A stretch of 64,000 nt of DNA, taken from assembly GCA_003155915.1 (NCBI GenBank), contig PMFA01000005.1, forward strand, positions 263,719-327,718, in the 5' to 3' direction. Made by a program: the position numbers and the translations under genes. Below the pieces are notes generated by a model. The model was given only the letters and a program-made list of their open reading frames with translations. It did no database searches and was not told the origin of the DNA. Positions within the stretch are counted from its first letter, which is position 1. Each line of letters begins with the position of its first letter. This stretch comes from Acidimicrobiaceae bacterium. Its GTDB lineage: Bacteria; Actinomycetota; Acidimicrobiia; Acidimicrobiales; RAAP-2. Below are positions 18,284-27,386 of the stretch, piece by piece.

Positions 18284-19473
18284 CGCATTGGCGTCACGCC
18301 GAGGCGACCGACACTGGACTGGTACGTCAATCGAATCAGGACGCGGTGTACGTCGATGATTCGCTCGCCATCGTGGCCGACGGAATGGGTGGACACGCCG
18401 CCGGCGAAGTCGCCTCGGAGATGACCATTGAGATTATGTGTTCCGGTTTCGTCGACCACCGGACGGTCGAGGGCCTCTATAACGCGATTAACGCCGCAAA
18501 TATCAGCGTGCTCAATGACGCGCGAGAGAATCCCAACCACTTCGGCATGGGTACGACCGTCATCGCGCTGGGACTTACGGTGGATGACGAAGGCGTCACG
18601 TCGCCGACGCTGTGTCACGTCGGCGACTCACGGGCCTACCAACTTCGAGACGGTGCGCTTCGTCAACTGACTGAGGACCACAGTGTCGCCGAAGAGTGGG
18701 TGCGCATGGGTCGACTCACGCCCGAAGAGGCGGCGGTGCATCCGCGACGTCACCAACTCACTCGAGGTATTGGCGTTGAAGAGACGATCGCCGTCGACGT
18801 GATATCGGTACACGCGCTCTCCGGCGATCGGCTCCTGCTCTGTAGTGACGGACTCTCCAATGAACTCGACAACGACACGTTGGCGCGTCTCTCGAGTGCG
18901 CCCTTCACTCTCGAAGAGTCGGTCCTCCAACTGATCGAGGCCGCCAAAGAGGCCGGTGGTCGCGACAACATTACGGCGGTCTTGGTCGAGTTCGACGAGG
19001 TCTCGGTCGCGTCCGCGCCGATCAAGCGCACGATCTCCTCGACCACGCCACCCGTTGCTCGAGCCGCGGCGCCGGCAAAGTCAATACGCCGTAAGCGCCG
19101 CCGACTGTCGTGGCGCACGCCGGCCGCGCTCCTCATCTTCATTGGCGTCTTCGTGGGCGCGTACTTCGTCGTCCACTGGTACGCCTATTCGACGTACTAC
19201 TTGGGGAGTGACACCGGGACCGTCGCGGTCTATCAGGGCCAGCCGAGTGGCATCCTCTGGTTCAAGCCGATCAAGGTCGCCGACACGAACTATCAGGTCA
19301 GTGCGCTGCGTAACACCGACCAGAGCCAGTTGAGCCAGACCATTCCGGAACCCACGCTCGCCGCCGCGATCGACTACGCGACGTATCTTTGTAGTCAGGC
19401 GAAGAGTTGTAACGCATCGATTCCCTCTTCGACCACCACCACGTCTACGACTACAACATTGAAGAAGGGCTGA
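18280..19473 (+). CDS. pstP: PP2C-family Ser/Thr protein phosphatase PstP
   Basis: A 397-residue phosphatase. The PP2C domain covers residues 1-240 with the metal-binding motifs TGLVRQSNQDAV, DGMGGHAAGE, HVGDSRAY, SDGL and GGRDNITAV. A linker leads to one membrane helix (about residues 279-301, LLIFIGVFVGAYFVVHW) and a 95-residue extracellular tail ending in a Ser/Thr-rich stretch. It reverses PknB phosphorylation. The start overlaps fhaB by 4 bases and the next gene begins 3 bases after the stop. In mycobacteria rodA would follow, but here it is absent. Confidence 0.95.
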   Translation: MTHWRHAEATDTGLVRQSNQDAVYVDDSLAIVADGMGGHAAGEVASEMTIEIMCSGFVDHRTVEGLYNAINAANISVLNDARENPNHFGMGTTVIALGLTVDDEGVTSPTLCHVGDSRAYQLRDGALRQLTEDHSVAEEWVRMGRLTPEEAAVHPRRHQLTRGIGVEETIAVDVISVHALSGDRLLLCSDGLSNELDNDTLARLSSAPFTLEESVLQLIEAAKEAGGRDNITAVLVEFDEVSVASAPIKRTISSTTPPVARAAAPAKSIRRKRRRLSWRTPAALLIFIGVFVGAYFVVHWYAYSTYYLGSDTGTVAVYQGQPSGILWFKPIKVADTNYQVSALRNTDQSQLSQTIPEPTLAAAIDYATYLCSQAKSCNASIPSSTTTTSTTTTLKKG

Positions 19474-19476
19474 TCG

Positions 19477-20985
19477 GTGTCGCGTCGCCTCCGCATCCTG
19501 GCCACGATCATCCTCCTGCTCTTCGCCGTCATCGTCGCGCAATCGGCGAACATCCAGTTCTTTCGAGCGCCCGCACTGAACGCGAGCCCCAACAACCCCC
19601 GCAACCAAAATCCGTCCGCGCAGTTCCCGCGCGGTGAGATCCTCGCGGCCAACGGCGCCGTGCTGGCCTACTCGGTCAAACAGAACAATCCGTACTACCC
19701 GTATCGCCGCATCTATCCCGACGGTTCATTGACGTCGGGCGTCGTGGGCTTCTCCTCGCCCTACTACGGCCTGTGGGGGCTTGAGGAGGAGTACAACAGT
19801 TTTCTCGCGGCGCACCCGCAGCCACCGCAGAGTTTCGAGCAACTACTGGCGCCCACGAGCGCGGCGGACTCCGTGACGTTGACGCTCGAACCGGCGCTCC
19901 AGCAAGTGGCGCGAGCCGCAATGAAGGGCATCGACGGTGCGGCCGTGGCGATCGATCCCAAGACCGGCGGCGTGCTCGCTATGTACTCGAATCCGAACTA
20001 CAACCCCGAACCACTGACATCGCCCAACTCCGTCGTCGCCCAAGCGGCGTGGGACCTCGTTCGAAAGCACGACAGCAATGGCTTTCAGCCCCTCGGACTG
20101 GTGGCGACGCAACAGACATTCCCGCCGGGCTCGACGTTCAAAATCATTACGACCGCCGCAGCGGTCGTCAGTAAGCCGGCGGACCTGACGAAATCCTTTG
20201 ATAGCGACCGTGGTGCCTGCACGACACTGCCGGACTCGAACAAACTGCTCTGCAACAGCGGCGGCGAACCCTGTGGCGGCGACGTCGCCGAGATGCTGCC
20301 GCCCTCGTGTGACCCCGGGTACGCCCTCCTCGGCATCGACCTCGGGGCCGACTACATGTTCAAGGCGGCGACGTCGTTCGGCTACGACTCGATTCCACCG
20401 ATCGACTTGCCGGGAGCCGTCGCAAGTTACTTCCCGACGGCGGCGTCGTTCGCGCAAAACATCCCCGGCTTGGCCTACTCATCGATCGGCCAGGAGAACG
20501 TGCGCGCGTCCGCGCTGCAGGACGCCCTCGTCGCCGCGGCCGTCGGCAACGGCGGCATCGAGATGACCCCGCACCTCATGAGTTTCATCACCGCCCCGGA
20601 CGGGAAGATCCTGGAGCGCTACAAGGACTCCGTGTGGAAGACGCCACTGACGCCGACCCAGGCCCAAGTGATCGTTCCGTTGATGGAAAAGGTGGTGACC
20701 GAAGGCACGGCGTCCGGGGTCGGATTCCCGGCCCAGTACGACGTGGCCGCCAAGACCGGTACCGCCCAGACGGGCAACGCGCTGAAGAACACCGACGACT
20801 GGTTGATCGCCTTCGCGCCGGCGACCGATCCGACCATCGCCATCGCGGTCGTTGTGCCGTACCAACCAACGCCCGACTTCGGTGCCACTGTCGCCGGTCC
20901 CATCGTGAAGGCTCTCGTCGATGCATTTTTCCAAGCGCAAGCGGGGACGTCGTCGGGAACAACTACGACGACCGTGCACAAATGA
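19477..20985 (+). CDS. pbpA: Class B penicillin-binding protein PbpA-like transpeptidase
   Basis: A 502-residue enzyme anchored by an N-terminal helix (about residues 4-27). A short non-catalytic region (about 30-145) precedes the transpeptidase domain. The active Ser219 and Lys222 lie in PPGSTFKII, the second motif is in the YSSIGQENV region, and KTGT starts at Lys426. This matches the PbpA/FtsI group that crosslinks peptidoglycan. It uses GTG as start, 3 bases after pstP. The usual SEDS glycosyltransferase partner RodA/FtsW, normally encoded between pstP and pbpA, is not in this window. The C-terminus ends in a Thr-rich tail. Confidence 0.94.
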   Translation: MSRRLRILATIILLLFAVIVAQSANIQFFRAPALNASPNNPRNQNPSAQFPRGEILAANGAVLAYSVKQNNPYYPYRRIYPDGSLTSGVVGFSSPYYGLWGLEEEYNSFLAAHPQPPQSFEQLLAPTSAADSVTLTLEPALQQVARAAMKGIDGAAVAIDPKTGGVLAMYSNPNYNPEPLTSPNSVVAQAAWDLVRKHDSNGFQPLGLVATQQTFPPGSTFKIITTAAAVVSKPADLTKSFDSDRGACTTLPDSNKLLCNSGGEPCGGDVAEMLPPSCDPGYALLGIDLGADYMFKAATSFGYDSIPPIDLPGAVASYFPTAASFAQNIPGLAYSSIGQENVRASALQDALVAAAVGNGGIEMTPHLMSFITAPDGKILERYKDSVWKTPLTPTQAQVIVPLMEKVVTEGTASGVGFPAQYDVAAKTGTAQTGNALKNTDDWLIAFAPATDPTIAIAVVVPYQPTPDFGATVAGPIVKALVDAFFQAQAGTSSGTTTTTVHK

Positions 20986-21009
20986 AAAATCCTTTGAATC
21001 GCGAGAGCG

Positions 21010-21015
21010 TAGGCT
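21010..21015 (+). promoter_or_regulatory. -10-like hexamer before pknB
   Basis: TAGGCT lies 9 bases before the pknB ATG and no Shine-Dalgarno sequence is seen. This suggests an internal promoter giving a leaderless pknB mRNA in addition to read-through from pbpA. No -35 element at the right spacing is obvious. Confidence 0.4.
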
Positions 21016-21024
21016 AGGCGCCAT

Positions 21025-22965
21025 ATGGAGCCTGTAGATGACCCCCGACTGTATTCCGGTCGCTATCAGGTAACGCACCTCATCGCCCGCGGTGGTATGG
21101 CGATTGTCTACCGAGCCCAGGACACGCTGCTCAATCGCCCGGTGGCGATCAAAACGCTCTACCCGGAACTCAGCGCCGACCCGTTGTTCGTCGAGGGTTT
21201 CCGCCGCGAAGCCCAAGCGGCGGCCAACCTCTCGCACCCGAACATCGTGCCGGTCTTCGACTGGGGCGAGGACAACGGTACGTACTTCATCGTCATGGAA
21301 CTGGTCGACGGCACGTCACTAGCGGACATGTTGCGCGGTGGGCGAACACTCACGGCATCACACTCGGCGAATTTGATGGCCCAAGTCGCTGCGGCCCTCG
21401 GCTACGCGCACCGCAATGGCGTGGTCCACCGGGACGTGAAGCCGGGCAACATCTTGATCGCGAGCGACGGCCAGGTAAAGGTCACCGACTTCGGCATCGC
21501 CCAGGCGATGTCCGTCGAAGACCAACTGGCCGAAGAAGGCTCGGTCATGGGCACCGCGACGTACTTCTCGCCCGAACAGGCCGAGGGTGCGCCGGTCGAC
21601 GGTCGCAGCGACATCTACTCACTCGGCGTCGTCCTCTACGAGATGCTCGCAGGACGACCGCCGTACATTGGTGACTCGCCCGTCGAGGTGTCCAGCCAAC
21701 ACGTGCACGGCACTGTGCCCCCGCCGTCGGATTTCAACAAATCGATTCCTCCTGACCTCCAAGCGATCGTGCTGGAGGCACTCGCGAAGTCGCCGGAGCG
21801 TCGTTACCAGTCAGCTGAGGATTTGCGCTCGGACCTCGTGCGATTCAGTGAGGGTCAGCCCGTTCGCGCCGCCCAACGCGATGTCGCCTTCTTCGGTCAA
21901 GACGCCACACGAGCCGTCACCAAGGTGGCGCCAGGTGAACGCACCCAGGCGGTGCCGATGATGACTGGCCCGCGCACCGACGTACATCGCAAACGCCGAA
22001 GTGGCAGCGCTGGCGTCATCGCGATCGTCGTGATCCTGCTGCTGGTCTTGGGCGGTCTGGCGTATTTCCTCTCCCAGAAGAACACGCCCACAGTGACAAT
22101 GCCCGATCTCGTGGGCAAGACCGAAACGGCCGCGTTGCAAAAGCTCCTCAGCGACGGAATCCATCTGAAGAATGTTGACCACATGCATTCAAAGGTGGCC
22201 GTCGGACTCGTCATCTCAACTGATCCCAAGTCCGGCACCACGCTGAAGAAAGGACAAAAGGTAAATCTGACGTTGAGCCTCGGCGTCCAGGCAGCCCCCA
22301 TCACGATTCCGAGCGTCGTGAACCTCAGTTTGGCGGCGGCGACGAGTGAGCTAGAAGCTAGTCCGTATCTCTTGAACGTGAAAACGGGATTCCTCCAGAC
22401 GGCGCCGGCCGGGACGCATCCGAGTCCGAACACCGTGATTTCCCAAAGCCCGGCGGCGAGAACGAAGGGTCATACAGGTGACCTGATTACCATTTACATT
22501 CTCTCGCCGAACGCGCAGTTCAGTGTGCCGTCGCTCGTGAATGACACGACCAACCAGGCCGCCGCGGCGCTGGGCCAGTCGGGTCTGTCGTTGGGACCGA
22601 CAACGGCGACGGCCTGCTCGGACACCGTCGCCATCGGACTCGTGATCAGTTCCAATCCCGCGGCGGGAGCATTGGTCAATTCCGGCGATCAGGTCACGCT
22701 CACTACTTCGACGGGATATTGCCAGATCCAGGTCCCGAGTGTGATCGCGGAGTCCCAGTCCCAAGCGACACATATTCTTGACGTTGGCCACTTTCAGGTC
22801 TCTGTAAGCCCGACCGATCCGTCAACGTGTTCGCAGAGCCAAGTGGGCACGGTGACCGACGAGAGTCTCGGCATCGGCACTCGCGTGCCCTACAACTCCG
22901 AGATCACCATCTCGGTCTGCGAAGCCTCGACGGAACCGCCGCCGACCACGACCACGACGAGCTAG
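21025..22965 (+). CDS. pknB: Ser/Thr protein kinase PknB with PASTA domains
   Basis: A 646-residue transmembrane kinase. The kinase domain spans about residues 11-275, with HRDVKPGN (catalytic Asp137), DFG at 155-157 and an activation loop containing GTATYFSPEQAEG. A juxtamembrane part leads to one helix (about 331-353). Outside the cell are four PASTA-like repeats (about 357-420, 424-495, 498-565 and 568-640), which bind muropeptides or lipid II in relatives. A Thr-rich tail ends the protein. It is the hub of the fha-pstP-pbp cluster and probably controls cell-wall synthesis and division. A pknA gene is not seen beside it. Confidence 0.96.
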   Translation: MEPVDDPRLYSGRYQVTHLIARGGMAIVYRAQDTLLNRPVAIKTLYPELSADPLFVEGFRREAQAAANLSHPNIVPVFDWGEDNGTYFIVMELVDGTSLADMLRGGRTLTASHSANLMAQVAAALGYAHRNGVVHRDVKPGNILIASDGQVKVTDFGIAQAMSVEDQLAEEGSVMGTATYFSPEQAEGAPVDGRSDIYSLGVVLYEMLAGRPPYIGDSPVEVSSQHVHGTVPPPSDFNKSIPPDLQAIVLEALAKSPERRYQSAEDLRSDLVRFSEGQPVRAAQRDVAFFGQDATRAVTKVAPGERTQAVPMMTGPRTDVHRKRRSGSAGVIAIVVILLLVLGGLAYFLSQKNTPTVTMPDLVGKTETAALQKLLSDGIHLKNVDHMHSKVAVGLVISTDPKSGTTLKKGQKVNLTLSLGVQAAPITIPSVVNLSLAAATSELEASPYLLNVKTGFLQTAPAGTHPSPNTVISQSPAARTKGHTGDLITIYILSPNAQFSVPSLVNDTTNQAAAALGQSGLSLGPTTATACSDTVAIGLVISSNPAAGALVNSGDQVTLTTSTGYCQIQVPSVIAESQSQATHILDVGHFQVSVSPTDPSTCSQSQVGTVTDESLGIGTRVPYNSEITISVCEASTEPPPTTTTTS

Positions 22966-22976
22966 CGCACGTTCAC

Positions 22977-22982
22977 TAGCAT
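22977..22982 (+). promoter_or_regulatory. -10-like hexamer before crgA
   Basis: TAGCAT lies 8 bases before the crgA ATG, and no ribosome site is present. It is the same hexamer found before padR and ppgK-like genes in this window. Confidence 0.4.
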
Positions 22983-22990
22983 TGAGCCTC

Positions 22991-23269
22991 ATGGCGAAAT
23001 CGACATCGAAACCGGGTAGCCGCAATAAGAACGTAGGTCGCTACGTCGCCCCCGAAGCTCGGGGCAAGGTCACGGCCCGGCGCCCGGTCGGCGAAGATCA
23101 CAGTCCCCGGTGGTACGGGTGGCTGATCGTCGCGCTACTGGCCGCGGGCACGCTGGTCATCGTCTTGAACTACCTGTCGGTGCTGCCCGGCTCGGTGTCG
23201 TCGTGGTACCTCATCAGTGGGTTGATGGTGATGTTCACCGGTTTCTTCCTCGCGACGCGCTACAAGTAA
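22991..23269 (+). CDS. crgA: Cell division protein CrgA
   Basis: A 92-residue protein with a basic N-terminus (KSTSKPGSRNKNVGRY) and two membrane helices (about residues 41-61 and 68-88) separated by a short loop containing LPGS. This is the CrgA/UPF0233 pattern. CrgA coordinates FtsZ ring and PBP recruitment at septum or pole. I prefer the ATG at 22991 over the TTG at 22982, which lies in the -10-like hexamer. In mycobacteria crgA also lies near pknB. It converges on the thiolase gene with 9 bases between stops. Confidence 0.9.
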   Translation: MAKSTSKPGSRNKNVGRYVAPEARGKVTARRPVGEDHSPRWYGWLIVALLAAGTLVIVLNYLSVLPGSVSSWYLISGLMVMFTGFFLATRYK

Positions 23270-23278
23270 CTCGTTGCC

Positions 23279-24457
23279 TTAGCCCACGCGCTCGATGATC
23301 GTCGCGTTGGCCAGTCCGCCGCCCTCGCACATCGTGAGTAGCCCGTAACGACCACCGGTGCGTTCGAGTTCGTTCACCAGCGTGGCGCACAGTTTCGCGC
23401 CCGAGGCACCGAGCGGGTGACCCAGCGCGATCGCGCCGCCGTTCACGTTGACCTTCGACAGGTCGACGCCGAGCTCCTTCTGCCACGCGAGCACGACCGA
23501 GGCGAAGGCTTCATTGATCTCGATGAGGTCGATGTCCTCCAGCGTCAGGCCCGCTCGCTCGAGGACCTTCCTGGTCGCCGGGATCGGTCCGGTCAGCATC
23601 GTGACCGGGTCGACGCCCGCCAGGGCGAAGGTGTGGAACCGGGCGCGCGGGGTGTAGCCGAGTTCCTTCGCCTTCTCTTCACTCATGATCAGCACGGCCG
23701 AGGCGCCGTCGGTGATCTGTGAGGAGTTCCCGGCTGTCACTTTGCCGTCCTCTTTGAACGCGGGCTTCAGGTTGGCGAGCGTCGCGACCGTCGAGTCCGG
23801 ACGGATGCCTTCGTCGGTCGTCATCAGCTCGTCGGTGGCCTGTCCCTCTTCGTCACGGACGTAGATCGGGACGATCTCGCGTTCGAAGCGACCTTCGGCG
23901 GTCGCCTGGGCCGCGCGTCGGTGACTCTCGGCGGAGAAGGCGTCGAGGTCATCGCGCGAGACGTCCCACTGATCGGCGATCATCTCGGCGCCGATGCCCT
24001 GGTTCTTCAGTCCGCCGACCGGCTCGTAACGCGCCGCCACGCTCGGACCGAAGGGCCAACCGGAGTCCTTGCCGATCGATGAGCCCATGGCCACGCGCGA
24101 CATCACTTCGACGCCAGCGGCGACGACGACGTCGTAGGCGCCGGACATGACGCCCTGGGCGGCGAAGTGCAGCGCCTGCTGGGACGATCCGCACTGGCGG
24201 TCGATCGTCGTGGCCGGTACCGACTCGGGCCAGCCGGCCGCGAGGACCGCGCTGCGCCCGACGTTGAACGCCTGCTCGCCGACCTGGGAGACGCAGCCCA
24301 TGATGACGTCATCGACCAACGCGGGGTCGAGGTTGTTGCGACTCGCGATGGCCTTCAGGGCTTCGGCGGCGAGGTCGACGGGGTGCCAGTTCTTCAGTTT
24401 CCCGTTGCGCTTGCCTCCGGGCGTGCGAACGGCGTCCACGATTACGGCTGTCGGCAT
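23279..24457 (-). CDS. Acetyl-CoA C-acyltransferase (thiolase)
   Basis: A 392-residue thiolase II family enzyme. The acyl-accepting Cys89 lies in DRQCGSSQQ, the NEAFAS motif is near residue 320, GHPLGASGAKL carries the catalytic His, and MCEGGGLANA holds the second active Cys. It degrades 3-ketoacyl-CoA in beta-oxidation or condenses acetyl-CoA. Substrate length cannot be told. I chose the inner ATG because GAAAGG sits at ribosome-site distance; an ATG 6 codons earlier (24475) is also possible. A hotdog thioesterase gene is divergent from it. Confidence 0.93.
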   Translation of the reverse strand: MPTAVIVDAVRTPGGKRNGKLKNWHPVDLAAEALKAIASRNNLDPALVDDVIMGCVSQVGEQAFNVGRSAVLAAGWPESVPATTIDRQCGSSQQALHFAAQGVMSGAYDVVVAAGVEVMSRVAMGSSIGKDSGWPFGPSVAARYEPVGGLKNQGIGAEMIADQWDVSRDDLDAFSAESHRRAAQATAEGRFEREIVPIYVRDEEGQATDELMTTDEGIRPDSTVATLANLKPAFKEDGKVTAGNSSQITDGASAVLIMSEEKAKELGYTPRARFHTFALAGVDPVTMLTGPIPATRKVLERAGLTLEDIDLIEINEAFASVVLAWQKELGVDLSKVNVNGGAIALGHPLGASGAKLCATLVNELERTGGRYGLLTMCEGGGLANATIIERVG

Positions 24458-24531
24458 TGTTGGGCCTTTCGTCATGTGCGGGCTCTACCCACCGGCGAAT
24501 CCTACCGGGCAGTACGGCTAGCGTCGCAGGC

Positions 24532-24972
24532 GTGAGCGAACGAAAGAATATGGATCGCTGGCTCGGCGACGGGGGAATGGCAGTCATCGGCGCCATTGGT
24601 GGCGCTTTCGAGAACTACGGCGTCGACGGCGAGGATCTCGGGTGGGTGAGCGGCTCGTTCAGGCCCACGCAGCTCGCGTGCAACCCCCACGGGACCGTCC
24701 AGGCCGGCGTGCACTCGGTTCTCTTAGATGCCGCGATGAACTTTTGTATCAACGCGGCGTTAGTCGGTCGCGACCGAACGGAAGCGACGATCGAGATGAC
24801 GACCGAGCTGATGCGCCCGGCTCTGCTGGAGGGTCACTACGTGGTGCGCGGTGAGGTGGTTCGACTGACCCGCCAGATCGCCTACGCCGAGGCCACGATC
24901 GCGAGTGACGAGGGGAAACTCGTCAGTCGCTCGACGGGCACGTTCCTCGTGCACCGCTCGACGTCGAACTAG
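24532..24972 (+). CDS. PaaI-type hotdog-fold thioesterase
   Basis: A 146-residue acyl-CoA thioesterase. The hotdog core is GVHSVLLDAAMNFCINAAL, with Asp at the position of the catalytic acid, followed by ATIEMTTELMRPALLEGHYVVRGEVVRLTRQIAYAEA. I start it at the GTG preceded at 7 bases by TAGCGT (24519-24524), which would make the mRNA leaderless; an ATG at 24550 is the alternative. It is divergent from the thiolase and converges on the pirin gene, overlapping it by 4 bases at the 3' ends. Confidence 0.82.
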   Translation: MSERKNMDRWLGDGGMAVIGAIGGAFENYGVDGEDLGWVSGSFRPTQLACNPHGTVQAGVHSVLLDAAMNFCINAALVGRDRTEATIEMTTELMRPALLEGHYVVRGEVVRLTRQIAYAEATIASDEGKLVSRSTGTFLVHRSTSN

Positions 24973-25925
24973 ATGTGCTCGGCCGGGATCTGACCGAGTC
25001 GACCGGCCTCGTAGTCCTCGAAGGCCTGCTGCAGTTCGGCGCGGGTGTTCATCACGAACGGTCCGTAGGTCGCGACGGGCTCGCGAATCGGCTCACCGCC
25101 CAAGACGAGCACCTCTAAGGCCTGGGTGCGCGAGTCCTGGGACTCATTGGCCGAGAGCACCAGGAAGTCGCCGTCGACGTGCACGGCCATCTGGCCCTCG
25201 GCGATCGGACTGCGATCGAGTCCGACGGAGCCCTGACCGGCGAGCACGTAGGTGAGCGCGTTGTACGAGCGATTCCAGGGGAGCGACAGTTGCGCACCGG
25301 GCAACAAGGACACGTGCGAGATGGCGATCGGCGTGTGGGTCGAACCCGGCCCGTCGACGCCGCCGAGTGATCCGGCGATGACGCGGATGATCGCGTCGCC
25401 GTTCTCGTTGGTCAAAAGCGAGACCGACTCGGCCTCGATGTCCTGATAGCGGGGGTTGGTCATCTTGAGTTTCGCCGGCAGGTTGACCCAGAGTTGGATG
25501 CCGTGGAACAGTCCGCCGGAGTCGATCAACGCGTCCGGCGGTCGCTCGATGTGCAAGATCCCCGCACCGGCGGTCATCCACTGCGTCGCACCGTTTTGGA
25601 TCACGCCACCACCGCCGATGGAGTCCTGGTGCAAGAAGGTGCCGTCGATCATGTAGGTCACGGTCTCGAAGCCGCGGTGCGGGTGCCACGGCGTCCCCTT
25701 GGGTTCGCCCGGCCCGTAGTCGACCTCGCCCATCTGGTCCATGTGCACGAACGGGTCGAGGTCGGCCATGTCGATGCCCGCGAAGGCGCGGCGAACCGGG
25801 AAGCCCTCGCCCTCGAGACCGCGCGGCGCCGTGGTGATCGACGTCACGCGACGCGGTGTGTCAGTGGTCCCGGGCTTGACGGCCTTGGCGAGTTCGAGTG
25901 GATTTTCTACGGAGATGGCGGGCAT
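24969..25925 (-). CDS. Pirin family protein
   Basis: A 318-residue bicupin. The N-terminal cupin has DPFVHMDQMGEVDYGPGEPKGTPWHPHRGFETVTYMIDG, with the metal-binding His residues and the HPHRGFETV signature. The C-terminal cupin covers residues 190-290, with GDFLVLSANES and LGGEPIREPV. Pirins are iron-binding nuclear or cytoplasmic proteins, and some act as quercetin dioxygenases. TAATAT lies 6 bases before the ATG on the coding strand, so it may have its own leaderless transcript even though the start lies inside the 3' end of the upstream membrane-protein gene. Confidence 0.92.
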   Translation of the reverse strand: MPAISVENPLELAKAVKPGTTDTPRRVTSITTAPRGLEGEGFPVRRAFAGIDMADLDPFVHMDQMGEVDYGPGEPKGTPWHPHRGFETVTYMIDGTFLHQDSIGGGGVIQNGATQWMTAGAGILHIERPPDALIDSGGLFHGIQLWVNLPAKLKMTNPRYQDIEAESVSLLTNENGDAIIRVIAGSLGGVDGPGSTHTPIAISHVSLLPGAQLSLPWNRSYNALTYVLAGQGSVGLDRSPIAEGQMAVHVDGDFLVLSANESQDSRTQALEVLVLGGEPIREPVATYGPFVMNTRAELQQAFEDYEAGRLGQIPAEHI

Positions 25926-26736
25926 TGGTCCATATTAAAGACGAACCTCGTGACCCTGTCGCGTCGAGTCCACCTTCGCGGCGCCGACGCGTCTCGACAG
26001 CCGCGAGAAGACCGACCGCGAGGACGATGATGATCGAGAGCACCAAGGCGACACTGCCCGATCCCCAGCCGAGTCCCTCAACGATTTTTGGCTTGCCCAT
26101 CCAGTCGGCGTAGGACGCGCCCAGGGGCCGCGTGAGTACGTACGCGATCCAAAACATCAGGACTGAATTCGTGCGCCCGAGCCAGAAGCCGAGTGCCGGC
26201 AGGAGTATCAGTCCGGTGAAGAGCAGTCCGGAGCCGAAGTAGCCGAGCTTCGCCACGGTTGCCGTGAAGTCACCGACCGCCGTGCCGAGGGCGAAGGCGA
26301 CGGTGACCGTCGCCCAGTAGAACAGTTCACGGCGCGTCGTGACGATGCTGTGGATCGACAGCGTGCCCTCGACTCGGAACCACGTCCAAAAGACCAGCGC
26401 CAGCGCGAGGGCTAAGGCGATCGCCGAGACGACGTAGGCAACGCCGAACTCGACGTGGACGACGTCGGCGCACATAGTGCCGAAGACACTCACCATCACG
26501 ACGGCGGACCAGTAGGCCACGGTTCGGTACGTCGGGAGTCGCAATTGCCACCAGAGCACGGCGGCGAAGACCACCGCGGTGCACGCCACGGCGACTCGAG
26601 GGTCGAATCGATTGACGAAGTAGTCCGACGTCGCCTCGCCCATCGCCGTGGTGAGGACCTTGAGCCCCCAGAACGACGGCGTGATCGTGCGTGGAACTTT
26701 GCTCGAACGAAAGTGGCGATGAAGTGAGAGCGCCAC
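25861..26736 (-). CDS. COG4705-type polytopic membrane protein
   Basis: A 291-residue protein with about seven or eight hydrophobic helices. It has the repeated pattern of the COG4705 family: AMGEATSDYFVNRF in the first repeat, FALGTAVGDFTA in the middle and TRPLGASYADWMG near the end. The function is unknown, though membrane anchoring and cation handling have been proposed for relatives. The charged C-terminal tail (residues 250-291) runs 65 bases into the pirin gene in another frame, an unusually long same-strand overlap. The tail may be an extension not shared by relatives. Confidence 0.8.
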   Translation of the reverse strand: MALSLHRHFRSSKVPRTITPSFWGLKVLTTAMGEATSDYFVNRFDPRVAVACTAVVFAAVLWWQLRLPTYRTVAYWSAVVMVSVFGTMCADVVHVEFGVAYVVSAIALALALALVFWTWFRVEGTLSIHSIVTTRRELFYWATVTVAFALGTAVGDFTATVAKLGYFGSGLLFTGLILLPALGFWLGRTNSVLMFWIAYVLTRPLGASYADWMGKPKIVEGLGWGSGSVALVLSIIIVLAVGLLAAVETRRRREGGLDATGSRGSSLIWTNARHLRRKSTRTRQGRQARDH

Positions 26737-26738
26737 GC

Positions 26739-27386
26739 TTACTCCTCGTCGGTGAGCAACTGTTGGAGGAACGTGGTGCGGTCGATAGAGATAAAGAGGG
26801 CCTTGGCGCTCGCGACTACGAGCTCACCCGCGTGCAGCGTCGCCTCTACGAACTGCTTGCGGTTGTCCTGTCGTGACAACCAGGCCCGGGCGACGATCGG
26901 TTCACCGACCGGCGTCGGTGCCAAATAGGTGATGTCCAGCTGCACCGTGAACGCCATCGCGCCGTGGATCACGTTCATGAGGCCCATGACTTCGTCAAGG
27001 AGCGCGGCGACGACGCCGCCGTGCGCGCGACCGGGCGCGCCCTCGAACGCTTTGCCGAGCGTGACTTGCATGCACGCGACGTCACCGTCACGCCAGAGCT
27101 GTGCCGCGAGGCCCATCGGGTTGGCCGCGCCCGCGACGAACGAGTCGGAGAAGAGTTGGCGTTCGCCGAGTTCGTCGAACGTCGGTATCGTCAACGTGAA
27201 CTCCTCGAGGGAATCGCGCGATAGCTCGCGCACTCGTGCTGGAGCGTCGCGCACGTCGTCCAGGATCGTGCGCAGGTTCACTCCGAGAGTGTGGAGCTCA
27301 TCGTCGCTCAGCGCACGTCCGACGAATTCGTGTCCCAACTCGCGCATCAACGCGGCGACCACGATCCGAAGCTCTTCGTTCGTCAC
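26739..27386 (-). CDS. Hotdog-fold thioesterase-like protein with an N-terminal helical extension
   Basis: A 215-residue protein starting at a GTG that overlaps the aminotransferase stop by 4 bases (GTGA). Residues 1-90 are helical and not recognised. Residues 95-215 are a PaaI/4HBT hotdog domain, with FEGAPGRAHGGVVAALLDEVMGLMNVI carrying the HGG and catalytic acid motif, followed by TVQLDITYLAPTPVGEPIVARAWL. It ends 2 bases before the next gene on the same strand, so it is part of a run with the aminotransferase and the membrane protein. Acyl-CoA hydrolysis is family inference. Confidence 0.8.
   Translation of the reverse strand: MTNEELRIVVAALMRELGHEFVGRALSDDELHTLGVNLRTILDDVRDAPARVRELSRDSLEEFTLTIPTFDELGERQLFSDSFVAGAANPMGLAAQLWRDGDVACMQVTLGKAFEGAPGRAHGGVVAALLDEVMGLMNVIHGAMAFTVQLDITYLAPTPVGEPIVARAWLSRQDNRKQFVEATLHAGELVVASAKALFISIDRTTFLQQLLTDEE

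Noticed and set aside
24966..24980. Third partial match to the same motif at the pirin gene end
   Set aside because: It is explained by the coding sequence of the pirin C-terminus.
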